A stretch of DNA of 64,000 nucleotides from Sipunculus nudus. Taxonomy: Eukaryota > Annelida > Sipuncula > Golfingiida > Sipunculidae. The notes beneath the pieces were generated by a model, which saw nothing but the letters and a program-made list of their open reading frames with translations, did not search any database and was not told the DNA's origin. Shown piece by piece: positions 22,201 through 33,843 of the stretch. The stretch is taken from the NCBI GenBank assembly GCA_026874595.1, contig CM049322.1, forward strand, positions 9,749,900-9,813,899, written 5' to 3'. Position numbers and translations under genes: made by a program. Each line of letters starts with the position of its first letter. Positions within the stretch are counted from its first letter, which is position 1.

Positions 22201-25200
22201 TATTTATTGAATGTACTTCTTTCATGAACCATATGCTCATGTGAAGTTTCTATACCAGAATCATTATAGCTGGTGTGAAATTTTTATTCCTGCGCAAGAC
22301 AATGTTACTTATTATTCACGAGTTAATCATTTCCTTAACCCTGCGGTCCGCATTATTGGGAATTTTAAATGGATATAGTATATTGTGATTTATTCTGTAG
22401 AATCTTTCCTACTGATTGTTGTGTATAATATGTGTTTCTTTATTGTCAATCAATGGTAGCAAGGGCAATTGGTCTCTAGGTCAGATAGGACCAAATGTAG
22501 GTTAACAAAAGCTTGGGTTACGCAATCTCGGCCTATTACAATAATTATAAAATCATACTCTGACAATATTGATTTGAGCTTTTATCCCCAGATTTAATTT
22601 TTATCCTGATATTTAGATAAGGACATGTTTTATGAACAAAAGATTTAAAGCTATGTGTAAACCAAAGTAAATCTCAGTTGAAAGTTTGTATCTTGATAAT
22701 ACATCACTAGCAAATTTACTAAAGTTTAATACTTAAAAATAGCTTCAAATGCTGTCAAGCAAGTAATGTGGTTATTACTTTATTTGTTACCTGTGAAAGA
22801 CACTCCTTGGAGCAGTAGCCATAGGTGTAGAACGACGGACTATGTGGCGGTATAAATATACCGATGTCACCGACGCTACTGAAGCCAGCGTCATGTTCCC
22901 TCGGGTTGTCCGTGACCCAAATGCGATACCCAGAGGAGTCCTTCCTATCTATATATTATAACAGCATCATTAACACGTTTGATATGCATACACATTATCT
23001 AGGTATAGGGCCCCTGCATTTAAAACAATGAAAATTATAAAACAAGTATTGGTTAAAATTAAAAAAAAATAAATCTGAATTAATAATTTAATGAACCCCA
23101 GTAACGCTATAAAAAATAGCTTAATAACAGGTCAGATTTCTGCATTTTTCCAAGCCTGTGCATGTAATACCGGAAATACATGGGGTATAATATTAATTAT
23201 ATGTATCATTATATATTATTACATAAATCATATATTTAAATGACATCGTCAAATGCAGGCCACAAACGTACCCGAATCCATCAATTCAATGTTAGGTATA
23301 GACTAATGGATCGAAAAGTTGTATTTCATTGCATTAAAAATGCAACGGAGATATTATCTGTCTGTACGATAACGATTCAAGAAATTTCAACATAGATAAA
23401 GTAATAATTACCTGTTCGACGATCCCAGTTTTCCATAGCCAGACGCAGTAGATAATAATCAAACTGCTGCGAAAATGTGTCTGGACCTCCAACAGGAAGA
23501 CCTATATTCTCTGGTAAGTACTGCGCCTTCATAAAGTAACATATTTATCAACTTAAAGGCTAAAATGTTATTATAACCAAATGCTTTTAGGTTCATATAA
23601 CGTGTGTTATAATCTGAGGCGGATATGTGGCATCGTAATAATAATTGAAGTATATGGTTTTCTTCAACTAAGATCCAATTTTTGTTTAATCAGCTTTCGA
23701 CAGTGCTGTTTAAGGTTCTTAACTGTTTTCGTGTTTTCTAAGGAACCAGTTTGATTGAAAAACATTAGAAGATCCAATCAACATTATTTTTTGAATCAGC
23801 ACTTTATTCATCCATTGGTCCATTTGAATAAAAAGGGGCGCCAATATTATATCAACGCATACAATCTTATTTTTGCGCAAATTAAGTCAATGCTTCCATT
23901 GTTTGAATTAGTTTTACTTCCATCAACGTTTACAAACCTTTCCTCCACGCGCAAAAATGTTAAGCGGTCTTCCATAATCCGACTTGAAGGGTTGATCTGA
24001 ACAAAGTCCGGACCATTCGTAAATGGTGCTTCCTTTATCCGCGCGAGCTAAGTCAATGGCCATCAGGTAGATCAAGTCTTCATTCCCCTGTTGTATCACC
24101 GGCTCAATCTAATAATGACAACAACTGAATAAATAATAAAATTGTGGTTGAGAAGCTGATCATCTTTACAGTTACAATATTGTCATGGTTACCAGATTGT
24201 TACGTTCAGTATGGTTTATCACGATTACAGATCTTTACATTATAGATTGCAAGTTGCAAAAGATTGTATCATATAAAAGAGCGTTTCTTTACCGAATGTT
24301 TACAATGATAATGATTACCAGATTGTTACAGTAACAAGTGCTATTAGCATAATAAATAGATTAACCAGTGTGAGATTGTTCTTGTTGTTTACAATTTTAA
24401 TTAAAAATAGTGTTATATCAATTAATCTCTAAGGGATTTGGCTTAGGATGGTCTTCCCCATCTATCCCGTCTTCATTGAGCTCAATTCGATTGCTCTATG
24501 GATGTAACATATTCAAGAGAACCTCGCCTTGTTGCCACTGCTATCACAGACATTTCTAAATAACGGATACTTTAGTCTGTTCCATGGGTGGTAGATTTGC
24601 AAGTCAATACAAACTCTCATACGGACACTTCACAAACACATACGCCTGTTCCGCCCCTGTCCACTAATGGGAGTTCTACTGTATAGGATAACTGACCGAG
24701 GGGCTTGAAGTGACTATTTGAAGGCCGAGGGTGATGGCTTAATTGCTAGTTCTACTGCAGCCATGGAGGTATCCGAGACTAGTTTCCATGGGGTATCCCA
24801 GATTAGTCCCGATGGGGGCTCTTCACCTTTTGTTTATAAAAAAGTGACACGTGTCTCTGCATATTCATACAGAAAAGGCGCCTTCTTCCGGACAAATTTA
24901 TAGTTATATTGATATCTGGCTCCCTTATGGACAATTTATTCTTCGGTTGGCGTGCTATTGGTAAATCTGCGTTGAAGGTATGTCCGTTGGCAGTCTCGTA
25001 TAGCGTTTTCAAGAGGATTTGTTTAATTGAGTGATGTCTTGGCAATTTGAAGATGAAGAAAGGCCTTTGTTATCAAATAGCATATCATGAAGAAGTGTTA
25101 ATTTATTTGAGATGTGATAATTTTTAGTTCCTGATACTAAATATTGTAACTTGTTGCTTCAAAACTGTGAAATTAACAATTTGACAGGCAAAAAAAATCG

Positions 25201-28200
25201 AGAAGTAGGATCCGAAAAATTAGGATTGATCAATAGCTTGTACTGTCACTCCGTCTACAGTATACAAGACTTACGTTCGGGTGGCAGGCTGCCGCCATTA
25301 TTATAAAAGCTACAGTTGTATGCTGCCACCAATAGAGCCAATAGAAGCTACAAGACGGAACAGACCCTCAAGACTAGGAAGGCAATGAGTAAAGTCTCAG
25401 GACGTTAGTGATATCAGACTATAATCCGTCAGCTTTACACCTAATGTTTCAGTACCTTTTGTACCATGTGATATGTAATATGTTATAACGTACCCCCAGC
25501 AGACAGTGGACATGGATTAACTTAATTATTTCAAAATGTAACTTACCATTACAACATGACGTTTTTTCTTGATATTTATGATCTTCTTATAGCTGCAAAA
25601 CAAGGACTCCACTTTTCCAGGAACTTTTTGCTGGAAAAAAAGAAATATATCAATGACAAATAATATATACATACAAGTGATCCATGGGTCATGACGCTCA
25701 GGTGCCAAGTATGAACTGTGACATCATCAACTGATGAGTGAAATTTTTGAAGAATTGATTTGCTAATTTTGTTGGAAATACTACGATGACAGAAATATAT
25801 ATCACATAATTATGTATAGTAACTTGACTGTCTGGGGCAAAATATCTGGTTGTTAAGCTAACAGGAACTAATCAAATATCTTGCTTGATACCTGTCAGTC
25901 ACAAAAGGAACACCACACATGCCAAATACAAGATCAACATATATATCAAACAATCAAGGAAATCCATGCAAGAATCATTGAGAAACGGGTGCTTCTGTAT
26001 GAATTGTTTTATTTAATACAAACCAACTGTACTGAACTTTCATAAACGATGGTCATATTTTTAAAGAAATCTTTGATCCAATCGTTTGCAATATTTCATT
26101 AATATATACGTCACACTCATTCACTTTAACAGTTCTTGAGATAATATGTTATAAAGGAGTATAAAGATGGCTACCTTGTGACCAGGTTTGGAATGAAAAT
26201 TTTGGCTATAAGAAATAATTCTTGGGGTGACCTGACAGGTTTGGGATGAAAATTTTGGCTGTAAGAATAAATTCTGGGGGTACAAACACACCCCATAATT
26301 CGGAGAATATAGGTCGCTGTGACCTAATTACAGGTTTGCCAGGAGATCTTTTTAGAACCTCTAAGACTGCATAGGTTTCATGATCCTAACCCTCAGGATA
26401 GAACGTCACAGCGAAACATAGAACAATACTGTATCGGTGTCGTCAGATGTCCCTGTGTCGATGATATCGAATTAATTACGATATATGACACATAACAGAA
26501 AGTCTGATATTTAACGAACGATCTACGGCAATCAAATAATATAAAATATCAAACAGTGACCAATATTAATACAGCGTATGTTAAACGTAACTCCATTCAA
26601 CAAGATCACTTCACCGGCATTTGATTGGCTAAACGACGAATGATGGAATCAGAGGAAGGGGTTGTTTTATTATTCATCATTAGTATTTTTCTTCTGAGAC
26701 ATGAAAGAAAAGACATTTCGACCTTAAAGTAGGACGCACCATGACATAGAATCTGAACAATAAACCATTTGTATCGTACCCTGTATCGTATCGTTTAGGC
26801 GTCTCACGATGCATATCGTATGGTGAGATAATATATCGCTACAGCCCTGGACATGCAGTGTTGTTGAATATAATTATATAAAACAGGCACCAAAGCTGGG
26901 ACCTCGTCAAGATGAAAAAGTATAAAATAAAGATATCACACTTTTCTAACATCACCGACTACCGTCAACAGGCGTTGTTTAAAAAACCTTAGAATAATAA
27001 AACCCATTAATTCGATACCACAGTTTTTAAATGCACCTAATAGTTACATTTATGACATAATTTAAGAAGTCGTTTATATGAGACGTTATTACATATTCAT
27101 GAGAGAAAAAAATTAATGTAGTTGGTCGTATATATCCGTACACTGAAATGCAAAATAATTTCTATTAATAGAATAAAAATACAGAGGTCTAAAGTGTTTT
27201 ATCTAGTTATAAGGTTGGAAAATTAAAAGAAAAAAAACTCACATTATCCAGTAGTAAGTCAACACTGTAAGCATCCGGAGGGAGTCGATGGACTTTGGAG
27301 TTCATACTTGCCAACAATATCACTGTTTTAGTTCCACGGTTCGCACGTTCGTGCTTCGTTGGTTCAGCTCCGTCCTCCATTTTGAATCTCCCGAAAGCCC
27401 AGATAAGTTTGACATTCATGTGCTTAAAGGCCATAAGAAATTATATATGATGATCAACAAGGGTTAACGCTGCATGTCGTTCAGACTAATAAGGAAAACA
27501 ACTATTGCAATACACCTGAGGATCACCGAACCGTTTACAATCTGCTCCATAAAAGCTAAGATTATCATGCAATTAAATACTTTAATTTAAATATAACATA
27601 TTGAGAAAAAATAGTTGATTTAATGGTATCTGCAATATATAGTGAGTATTGATTTAATCAAACCTTGGGCCATCAGGAATATTCCAGTATTTTCTCTCAC
27701 ACGCGTCGGAATAACATGGAAGCACTGATATTCATTCATATATATATATATTTCAAATCTATCTTAATGGAATTTCTTAAAATACACTGTAACAAATATA
27801 CAGTAGCTATAGCTTTATTTATGACTGATATAATTTAGCTCTGTATCCATATATGTTAGCATGCCACTGCGTGTCCCTGCTTCCCTGCGTGCAAACCATA
27901 TCGCTAACAGTATCGACGTGGCGTATCGATATGTGTTGATATATCGATATTTCGACCTTGCCTTGTATAAGAGGATTATTTGCCGAGTGTGCACATGATG
28001 TATGTGAAATGATTCTATAGCAATTGTGAAGAAATTAATTGACATTTCTCGTGGTGGGATTGTTAGCGCGTCTGATTACTGTACTATACAAAAAATACCC
28101 TGTTCGAGCATATCAAAATGTGTTTATTATCTTTAAAAGTTGCGAACATAGCACTGTAAAGAACCTGTGCAACCCATGTGCTTTGAGCGTATTTGGTTAT

Positions 28201-28563
28201 GTGTAGTGATCCTGTTACTGTAAAAGGAGCCGTACTGGTCTGTGACGTTAAATAGCAATCCGAGAAAGCCTGTGATGTACTTCGTGTACTTCCAATGACG
28301 TATAAGGTTTAACAGTATTGGTCAGATAAGGAAGCTTATGTATAATTGTGTGTAATTATATGGCGAGAGGAAACGATGACGTTCAACTATTTTCAATAAC
28401 AAGCTACAGACTGGCTCATATTGACGTCATCTGTCTTCGGAGGATGAAATTTCCATAATTCGATAATATTTATCAGGAAAGTCTGGCGCTAATGACCTCA
28501 CGTTAACCACCTCGTAGGAGAGCTATGTAATTAGTTTAAATACTAAGGTACCTGGAACAACTT

Positions 28564-28618
<55 letters not shown>

Positions 28619-29146
28619 GAAAAGTTATAATCAGTGAAATAATGAAAACTAACATTATAATTTTACAATATTGCCAAAAGAAAAAAGTTCATGTCATCTA
28701 ATATATTCTCAGTTTGCAGAAAATATGTGCTTATTTCTACATGCGTGTGTGTGTTGGTGTTTATTAATAATAAAGATAGTCATTAATATGTGAGTGTGGA
28801 TGGGTGTATTACTGATAATGATAGCTCATTACGCATTACCCAGCTGAACAGTACACATTCCAACAGTAAACGTAACTGTTAATTATGGATTACGCAAACC
28901 GACTTGAACAATGGGAAATACGATGTGAATTCATTACCTCGAGTTTGATGTCATCATCGTCACAGGTGTCGTGTTTTCTGCTGAATTTTAATATGGTATG
29001 TGTCGATGAGTACTGTCCGGAGATGTCGAAGAGATCCTGTTGATCGTCCATCACCGGAGAACTCCTACCCCTGGCGTAACGGTCCTGAATATACATATAT
29101 CTTAATGAGTATAGCTATCAATACATAAAGAGAAAGGAAGAATTTA

Positions 29147-29182
<36 letters not shown>

Positions 29183-29206
29183 AATATATGTATGTATATA
29201 TATAGA

Positions 29207-29266
<60 letters not shown>

Positions 29267-30351
29267 CATACAGTAAAATCCCGCTAACGCGACCACCTGT
29301 GGGACCAGGCAAAGAGGTCGTGTTAACGGGGTTGTCGTGTTAGCGGGATGCTTGTTTTATTTGTCTTGTAGTTTTTGTCTGCCAATATAAACGCAGGCGA
29401 TAATATGGGTATTTCATGTAAATGTTAAGTTGCTGTCCGTGTCTAACTTAATATTTAAAATATAAAGAAAACAAACATGAATATGATTCAAAAGTTTTAT
29501 TCATATAGAAATAAAACACACAAATGAAACAAATAGTTGGCTTTGAAGTCATTCTTACAGTAGGTTGGTCTTAACACGTAGATTGTCTGATGTCGGACAC
29601 GTATAGTAAGAACAGCATGAACACATCAAATTCTAAGTGTTATTTATATGGATCATGCGTGATCATTGAAACGTGATTTGTCACAGTTTTACTTCACTCT
29701 CCTGAATGTATGCTTTTGGTATAAGTTATGTTTACCAAACTAATTTTTTATCCGTATGTTAAATGCTAATCTAACAGCCGTACTCTACAAAGAATGTAAC
29801 GCAACATGAGTTCAATATCTATTGATGCGTATACTTTGGCTAACAGATAGGGCGATATTATAAACAAGCCTAAATATGGCTGGGCAGAAGAAAGCGGGCT
29901 TTCCCACGTCTAATTAAACTCATTTTTTTATCCGTATGTTAAATGCTAATCTAACAGCCGTACTCTACAAAGAATGTAACGGAACATGAGGTCAATATCT
30001 ATTGATGCGTATAGTTTGGCTAACAGATAGGGTGGTATTATAAACAAGCCTAAATATGGCTGGGCAGATGAAAACGGGCTTTAATTACGGGCTGTTATCC
30101 AAGTCCAAGCTGGTCAATAAGCGTGTCATCTGTTCAACGAGCCGCGGTCGCCACGGGCCAGTGGTCGTGATACGGGGGCTCATCTAATGGTCGGGACCAA
30201 AAAAGGTGGTCGTTGGTCGTGATGGCGGGGTGGTCGTGTTACCGAAGTTTTTATATGATAATTTGTATAAGAAAGTTCTGGAACCAAGAAAAGTGGTCGT
30301 GTTAGCGGGGTGGTCGTGTTAACGGAGTGGTCGTCATGCGGGAGTTCACTG

Positions 30352-30408
<57 letters not shown>

Positions 30409-30409
30409 A

Positions 30410-30470
<61 letters not shown>

Positions 30471-30573
30471 CATGTAAAACAATTATTTACAGGCGATAAA
30501 AAAATGAGGGAGAGTAACAATACTCGATACCAATAATGCTACGTAAGCAATACTGATGGTATGATAGAGGACC

Positions 30574-30620
<47 letters not shown>

Positions 30621-30696
30621 TAAATGTAGGAATATGACAAAAGTAGCTTATGAATATACGTGTGTGAGAGAAAGGATGATATGTGAACATAGGAAT

Positions 30697-30746
<50 letters not shown>

Positions 30747-30786
30747 ATTAGTGAAAGAGAAGGGAGGCTATGAATGTTCGTGTGTT

Positions 30787-30856
<70 letters not shown>

Positions 30857-31031
30857 GGAATACTGCAGAGTGAGGAAGAGAGAGATGATCACATAACAAT
30901 ATGAAGGTATATAAAGACACGCACGAGTAGCGTGACCAAGCCCGAGAGGCATCACCGAATCGTGGATGTTTCCTGTAAGTAGATCATTTATCCAGGTTAC
31001 CTCCAGTATATGCGTCGAGTGTACAGACACC

Positions 31032-31073
<42 letters not shown>

Positions 31074-31171
31074 TGTCACTTTGGCTTGGTATTCATCATG
31101 CACGGCCTGGCTTTACTTGCACAGGGACTTATAATGGAGTAAGGTGGTAATTAGGCTACACACACTTACAC

Positions 31172-31222
<51 letters not shown>

Positions 31223-32145
31223 AAGAAAGAGAGAGAAGGGTGTACGGTGAGTAATGACAGGAAAAAAACCTTTTTTTGCGTACACCATATACCCATACCC
31301 CGCTTTGTAATTCAACGCCCGCGAATACAAGAAACATCCAAACGACGCCATGATCAGTATCCGCGTCAGACCAGTTCTACCCTTATTCTCGGACTGCTTT
31401 TCTTCTACTCGTGTCGGTAAACATTAACGCGGAATATATTTATTAACAGAACAAATTTAGCAGCTTGTGCCTGTATTCTCGTTCAGCAGTTCTGATGGAA
31501 TCAAAAGCGTTCACTCCGTGGGCAGCAGTGACAATCGAAATAAATGATTCTGAAAGAATCAAGGTTGAATTATTCCGGTAATGCACTTTACACGTAAGAC
31601 AGTGAACGAACAAAATATCTTTTCGATCAGATAAAATAATCAAATTGATAGTAGATTTCCATAATACTGAAATAACAAATGGCTGAATTTTGATCATTAA
31701 TGTTTTTTAACACAACATTTAGTGTTTATGACACTTCAACGCATGCCCACCGACATCTTGTTATGCTTATACGAACGGTCCAACGGGAAGTGCCAAAGAC
31801 ACTTAATGGCCTGGTGAGGAAAGTCCGTCCGTAAATATCAGCTGGTGTGTATCATTATTAACATTGCTCACATGTGTGATGAAATTCATATATCTCTTAA
31901 ACGGGAAAAATTCATTTTTCATTCTACTGTTCTCTGAGATGTTCGGATTAGAGAGATTACACGGTATATATTGTGAGGCATTAACTGTACCTTGTCATTG
32001 TGCCTTTACACAAGGTATATTCTAAAAAATACTCGTGCATTCATCTGAACCATAAAGGCATCATACTTAGTAGTTCAGGGTCACGTGACCAGGCAGTGGT
32101 CTCAATTTATCTTCAAGCTTGGGGGGGGGGCAACTTTTTTTATAA

Positions 32146-32187
<42 letters not shown>

Positions 32188-32345
32188 AATTCAAATAAAT
32201 TACAATTTAGTATCATGTTCTAAGTAATTGGGTTTTATGATTACGGTATAGGTTACTTTTAATCCAGGATTAGATATATAATATTTCATAGTAAACGGAG
32301 CAATGGAATCTAAGTCTGTAAATCTTATTATTAATATATTTAATT

Positions 32346-32383
<38 letters not shown>

Positions 32384-32688
32384 CTCTGAGTAGCGGGGGG
32401 GGGGGGGGTTTCATTGACCATTCCCGAGAGTTTGCGGGAAATATACCCCCCCCCCCAATGTAATCAGGTTCATCAGATACATACAGCTTAACCATGAATC
32501 GTTTCTCGTTAATATCGAGTCGGTGATATCACCATTAAAACCTTAAACCGTATCAGATCACTAGAACTTGACAGGAGAAATAGCGAAGAAACCATGAACT
32601 CATACTATACCCAGTTATATCGCGTATAGCCTTGATATGAGTAACTGATGAAGTTAAGTTATTTACTCACTTATTTACTCACTTATTC

Positions 32689-32779
<91 letters not shown>

Positions 32780-33145
32780 TCAACTGCATTTCAGAATACC
32801 CTGTGCCTTGATTTTACATCACCCCTTATTTAAAAAGTAGGTGCTTACCTGTACAACCGCCTTTCCTTCTTCATTGATCCAGCCTATAGCAATGTCAGAA
32901 TCTGTCATGCTTCCCGTCCTTGAAATCCCTAGACCTACCCAGCTGTTAGTCCTGGCGTGGATCTCAAACATGATCACATCATTCCCCGGGTCCCAGAAAA
33001 GGACGAAGTCGCCGGGAAAGGGGGAGAGTGTCTCTTCTTGTGGGTAAGGCCTGGTCGGTCTTAATCCGCTGCTACCGTTTGACCGTCCGCACAAAAGTGT
33101 TAACAGTAACAAACAAATCCAAACCAGCTCCATTGTAAGTTTCAT
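19032..33145 (-). CDS. DBH-like monooxygenase (MOXD1 type), eleven recognised exons
   Basis: Exons (high to low): 33145-32849, 29084-28938, 27422-27243, 25630-25547, 24108-23938, 23520-23412, 22948-22791, 22016-21831, 21186-21127, 20183-20052, 19219-19032. All have AG/GT borders. The first ten join in phase without stops. Together they give about 570 codons, against roughly 610 residues in vertebrate MOXD1. The order is signal peptide, DOMON domain, then two copper type II ascorbate-dependent monooxygenase domains. Family members act in the secretory pathway or outside the cell. Here the His-His copper site (VHH in active enzymes) reads [10 protein letters not shown], the HYDNP histidine is lost, and the ligand Met is Ile; only HVH remains. 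Structural cysteines are largely kept. Hydroxylase activity is therefore unlikely: probably a pseudoenzyme. The last exon is not located, and exon 10 to 11 does not join in phase. Confidence 0.85.
19434..19700 (+). mobile_element. tRNA-derived SINE, family 2
   Basis: The head resembles a tRNA promoter: TGTAGAGCACAGGACTC (A-box region) and GGTTGTGAGTTCCAAAATC (degenerate B box). A body of about 200 bases follows, with GGGAGGTTCCTCGGTG and TAACACCTGCAGGTGCGG. It lies in the intron between exons 11 and 10 of the minus-strand gene. Only one copy is in the window and no target duplication was found. Confidence 0.5.
20052..20183 (-). CDS. DBH-like gene exon 10, copper-ligand Met is Ile
   Basis: 132 bp, acceptor AATTTAG. 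Reads [20 protein letters not shown] then DLRYCETR. The E-M-C of active relatives is E-I-C. Donor GTATAA keeps phase 0; a donor four bases earlier (GTTGGT) is also possible. Neither joins exon 11 in frame, so a small exon may be missing. Confidence 0.75.
21127..21186 (-). CDS. DBH-like gene exon 9
   Basis: 60 bp, phase 0, acceptor CAG, donor GTTAGC. Reads [20 protein letters not shown], matching the family's G-D-x-L-I-T-E-C-x-Y-N-T segment, with an acidic tail not usual in relatives. Confidence 0.8.
21831..22016 (-). CDS. DBH-like gene exon 8, HVH copper motif kept
   Basis: 186 bp, phase 0, donor GTATGA. Reads [47 protein letters not shown]. The His-x-His of the second copper monooxygenase domain is present, the only canonical copper-ligand group left in this protein. 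Confidence 0.85.
22791..22948 (-). CDS. DBH-like gene exon 7
   Basis: 158 bp, starts with two bases completing an Asp codon with exon 6. Reads [20 protein letters not shown], then [20 protein letters not shown] before donor GTAACA. It matches the inter-domain part of MOXD1 (NSG-R-L-x-Y-T-x-x-x-R-x-Y-D-A-G; C-x-x-x-C). Confidence 0.85.
23412..23520 (-). CDS. DBH-like gene exon 6, third copper-site His absent
   Basis: 109 bp, leaving one base to exon 7; acceptor AGGCGCAG, donor GTAATT. Reads [36 protein letters not shown]. The relatives' E-V-H-Y-D-N-P is replaced by L-A-M-E-N-W-D, losing the histidine. Confidence 0.8.
23938..24108 (-). CDS. DBH-like gene exon 5, copper-site His-His absent
   Basis: 171 bp, phase 0, acceptor TTATTAG, donor GTTTGT. 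Begins [20 protein letters not shown]. The matching segment of active relatives has E-P-V-I-Q-R-G-H-x-x-L-V-H-H-I-L-L, so the two adjacent histidines that bind copper are replaced by Tyr-Leu. It continues to GLCSDQPF and LNIFARGGK. Confidence 0.85.
24514..24681. mobile_element. Short pogo/Tigger-like MITE
   Basis: The right end reads CCACTAATGGGAGTTCTACTG followed by TA. The left part AAGAGAACCTCGCC is a weaker inverse match. It ends in the CAGT-type terminus flanked by TA seen in pogo/Tigger derivatives and lies in intron 4 of the minus-strand gene. Confidence 0.45.
25547..25630 (-). CDS. DBH-like gene exon 4
   Basis: 84 bp, phase 0, acceptor TTTTTCCAG, donor GTAAGT. Reads [20 protein letters not shown] then KKKRHVVM. 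It corresponds to the start of the first copper monooxygenase domain (Y-W-C-x-x-F-K...HHVI in relatives). The cysteine is kept. Lysine-rich. Confidence 0.8.
27243..27422 (-). CDS. DBH-like gene exon 3
   Basis: 180 bp, phase 0, acceptor TTTAAG, donor GTGAGT. Reads [20 protein letters not shown], then [14 protein letters not shown]. The V-x-x-I-W-A-F and N-R-G-T-K pattern links DOMON to the first copper domain in MOXD1. The equivalent exon is missing in the plus-strand copy. Confidence 0.85.
28569..28612. repeat. (TG)n microsatellite with TA leader
   Basis: A short TA run followed by about 18 TG units, in intron 2 of the DBH-like gene. Confidence 0.95.
28938..29084 (-). CDS. DBH-like gene exon 2: end of DOMON domain
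   Basis: 147 bp, phase 0 at both ends, acceptor ATATTCAG, donor GTAATG. Reads [39 protein letters not shown]. The THTI and HTCD patterns are shared with MOXD1 and DBH. Confidence 0.85.
29149..29270. repeat. Compound (TA)n/(TC)n satellite
   Basis: TA run, TATG interruption, about 18 TC units and a second TA run directly abutting the pogo-like MITE. Confidence 0.9.
29271..30351. mobile_element. pogo/Tigger-like MITE flanked by TA
   Basis: Starts CAGTAAAATCCCGCTAACGC at 29271 after TA and ends GGAGTTCACTG before TA at 30352. The ends are inverted. The motif GTGGTCGTGTTAGCGGGG recurs several times within the last 180 bases, so the right end has subterminal repeats. CAGT termini with TA target duplication are typical of the Tc1/mariner-related pogo/Tigger group. 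No transposase is seen. It lies in intron 1 of the DBH-like gene. Confidence 0.75.
29743..30084 (+). repeat. 180-bp internal tandem duplication in the MITE
   Basis: TTTTTTATCCGTATGTTAAA recurs exactly 180 bases later, and the two units stay highly similar through AAATATGGCTGGGCAGA. The few differences are single bases. Confidence 0.85.
30355..30470. repeat. (TA)n microsatellite cluster
   Basis: About 115 bases of TA with ATTTA interruptions. Confidence 0.95.
30573..30860. repeat. Three (GA)n arrays joined by related spacers
   Basis: GA arrays at about 30575-30617, 30701-30745 and 30803-30854. The spacers share TATGAATATACGTGTGTGAG / TATGAATGTTCGTGTGTTTG and AGGAATAT, so this is a decayed minisatellite whose units each contain a GA tract. 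Open frames here are artefacts of the repeat. Confidence 0.8.
31034..31070. repeat. (TA)n microsatellite
   Basis: About 18 TA units. Confidence 0.9.
31174..31238. repeat. (GA)n microsatellite
   Basis: About 22 GA units followed by imperfect GA-rich sequence. Confidence 0.95.
31240..32140. other. Intron 1 sequence of the DBH-like gene, nothing recognised
   Basis: No repeat family or coding signature is recognised between the GA array and the next TA repeats. Confidence 0.4.
32147..32182. repeat. (TA)n microsatellite
   Basis: About 17 TA units following a G-tract at 32121-32130. Confidence 0.9.
32350..32409. repeat. (TA)n run and poly-G tract
   Basis: TA units at 32350-32380 and a run of about 14 G at 32395-32408. 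A C-tract follows near 32447. Confidence 0.85.
32696..32777. repeat. (TA)n microsatellite
   Basis: About 40 TA units with one interruption, 70 bases downstream of the exon 1 donor in gene orientation. Confidence 0.95.
32849..33145 (-). CDS. DBH-like gene exon 1: signal peptide and DOMON domain
   Basis: Begins [20 protein letters not shown], a typical signal peptide, so this Met (or MELV at 33133) is preferred over the upstream in-frame MLYL at 33178. The DOMON core follows: [39 protein letters not shown]. Donor GTAAGC. The exon ends in phase 0. Confidence 0.85.
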
Positions 33146-33513
33146 CTGGCAGAGTTTGGCGATATCTAAGTATAACACAGCTGATGTGTTTTACTAGAGC
33201 GGCTGTCGATTAGTTATGCATGACGGCTCATGCTTGTAACGTATACCTGTCAAAAAATGAGGCCGTTGTAAGACATGATATATACTTAGAAAAGGCACTA
33301 TGTATGCAGGATTGTACATGGTACCAACAAAACACATCATGCCCGTGACACCAACATGATGTTTTAATGGAATCACTCCAAATGAGCATTTATTAAATCT
33401 GGTAAAATCCACTTCAGAATTTAAGTATACATAAAAGGATACATAAAAGCCTGTTTTATACCACTGATCAATCTAAATAAATGAGTAGGGACGGGGAAAC
33501 ATACACAAACACT

Positions 33514-33514
<1 letters not shown>

Positions 33515-33560
<46 letters not shown>
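33515..33560. repeat. (TA)n microsatellite
   Basis: About 22 TA units upstream of the DBH-like gene. Confidence 0.95.
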
Positions 33561-33566
<6 letters not shown>

Positions 33567-33687
33567 TGATGTATTAATATATTTCAATTTATTAAAAATC
33601 TTAAAACAATTCACACAAAAAAATCATTTTTATTGTTTAATTATTTACCAACACCAAATCGACGGTAGATGGCTTTAATATATTTGG

Positions 33688-33688
<1 letters not shown>

Positions 33689-33737
<49 letters not shown>
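33689..33737. repeat. (TA)n microsatellite
   Basis: TA run with one TTTA interruption. Confidence 0.95.
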
Positions 33738-33843
33738 CAAACTAAAAATTTCCATATCCAATTACATTGTTTTATAAATTACGAAAATCAAATTCACGTT
33801 AGTTCCATCAAACACTTCTCGCGCAGCGGTTATAAACTACACT

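Noticed and set aside
30539-31036. 165-codon minus-strand open frame rich in Ser-Leu repeats
   Set aside because: It is the translation of GA/TC microsatellites; low-complexity repeats stay open in all frames.
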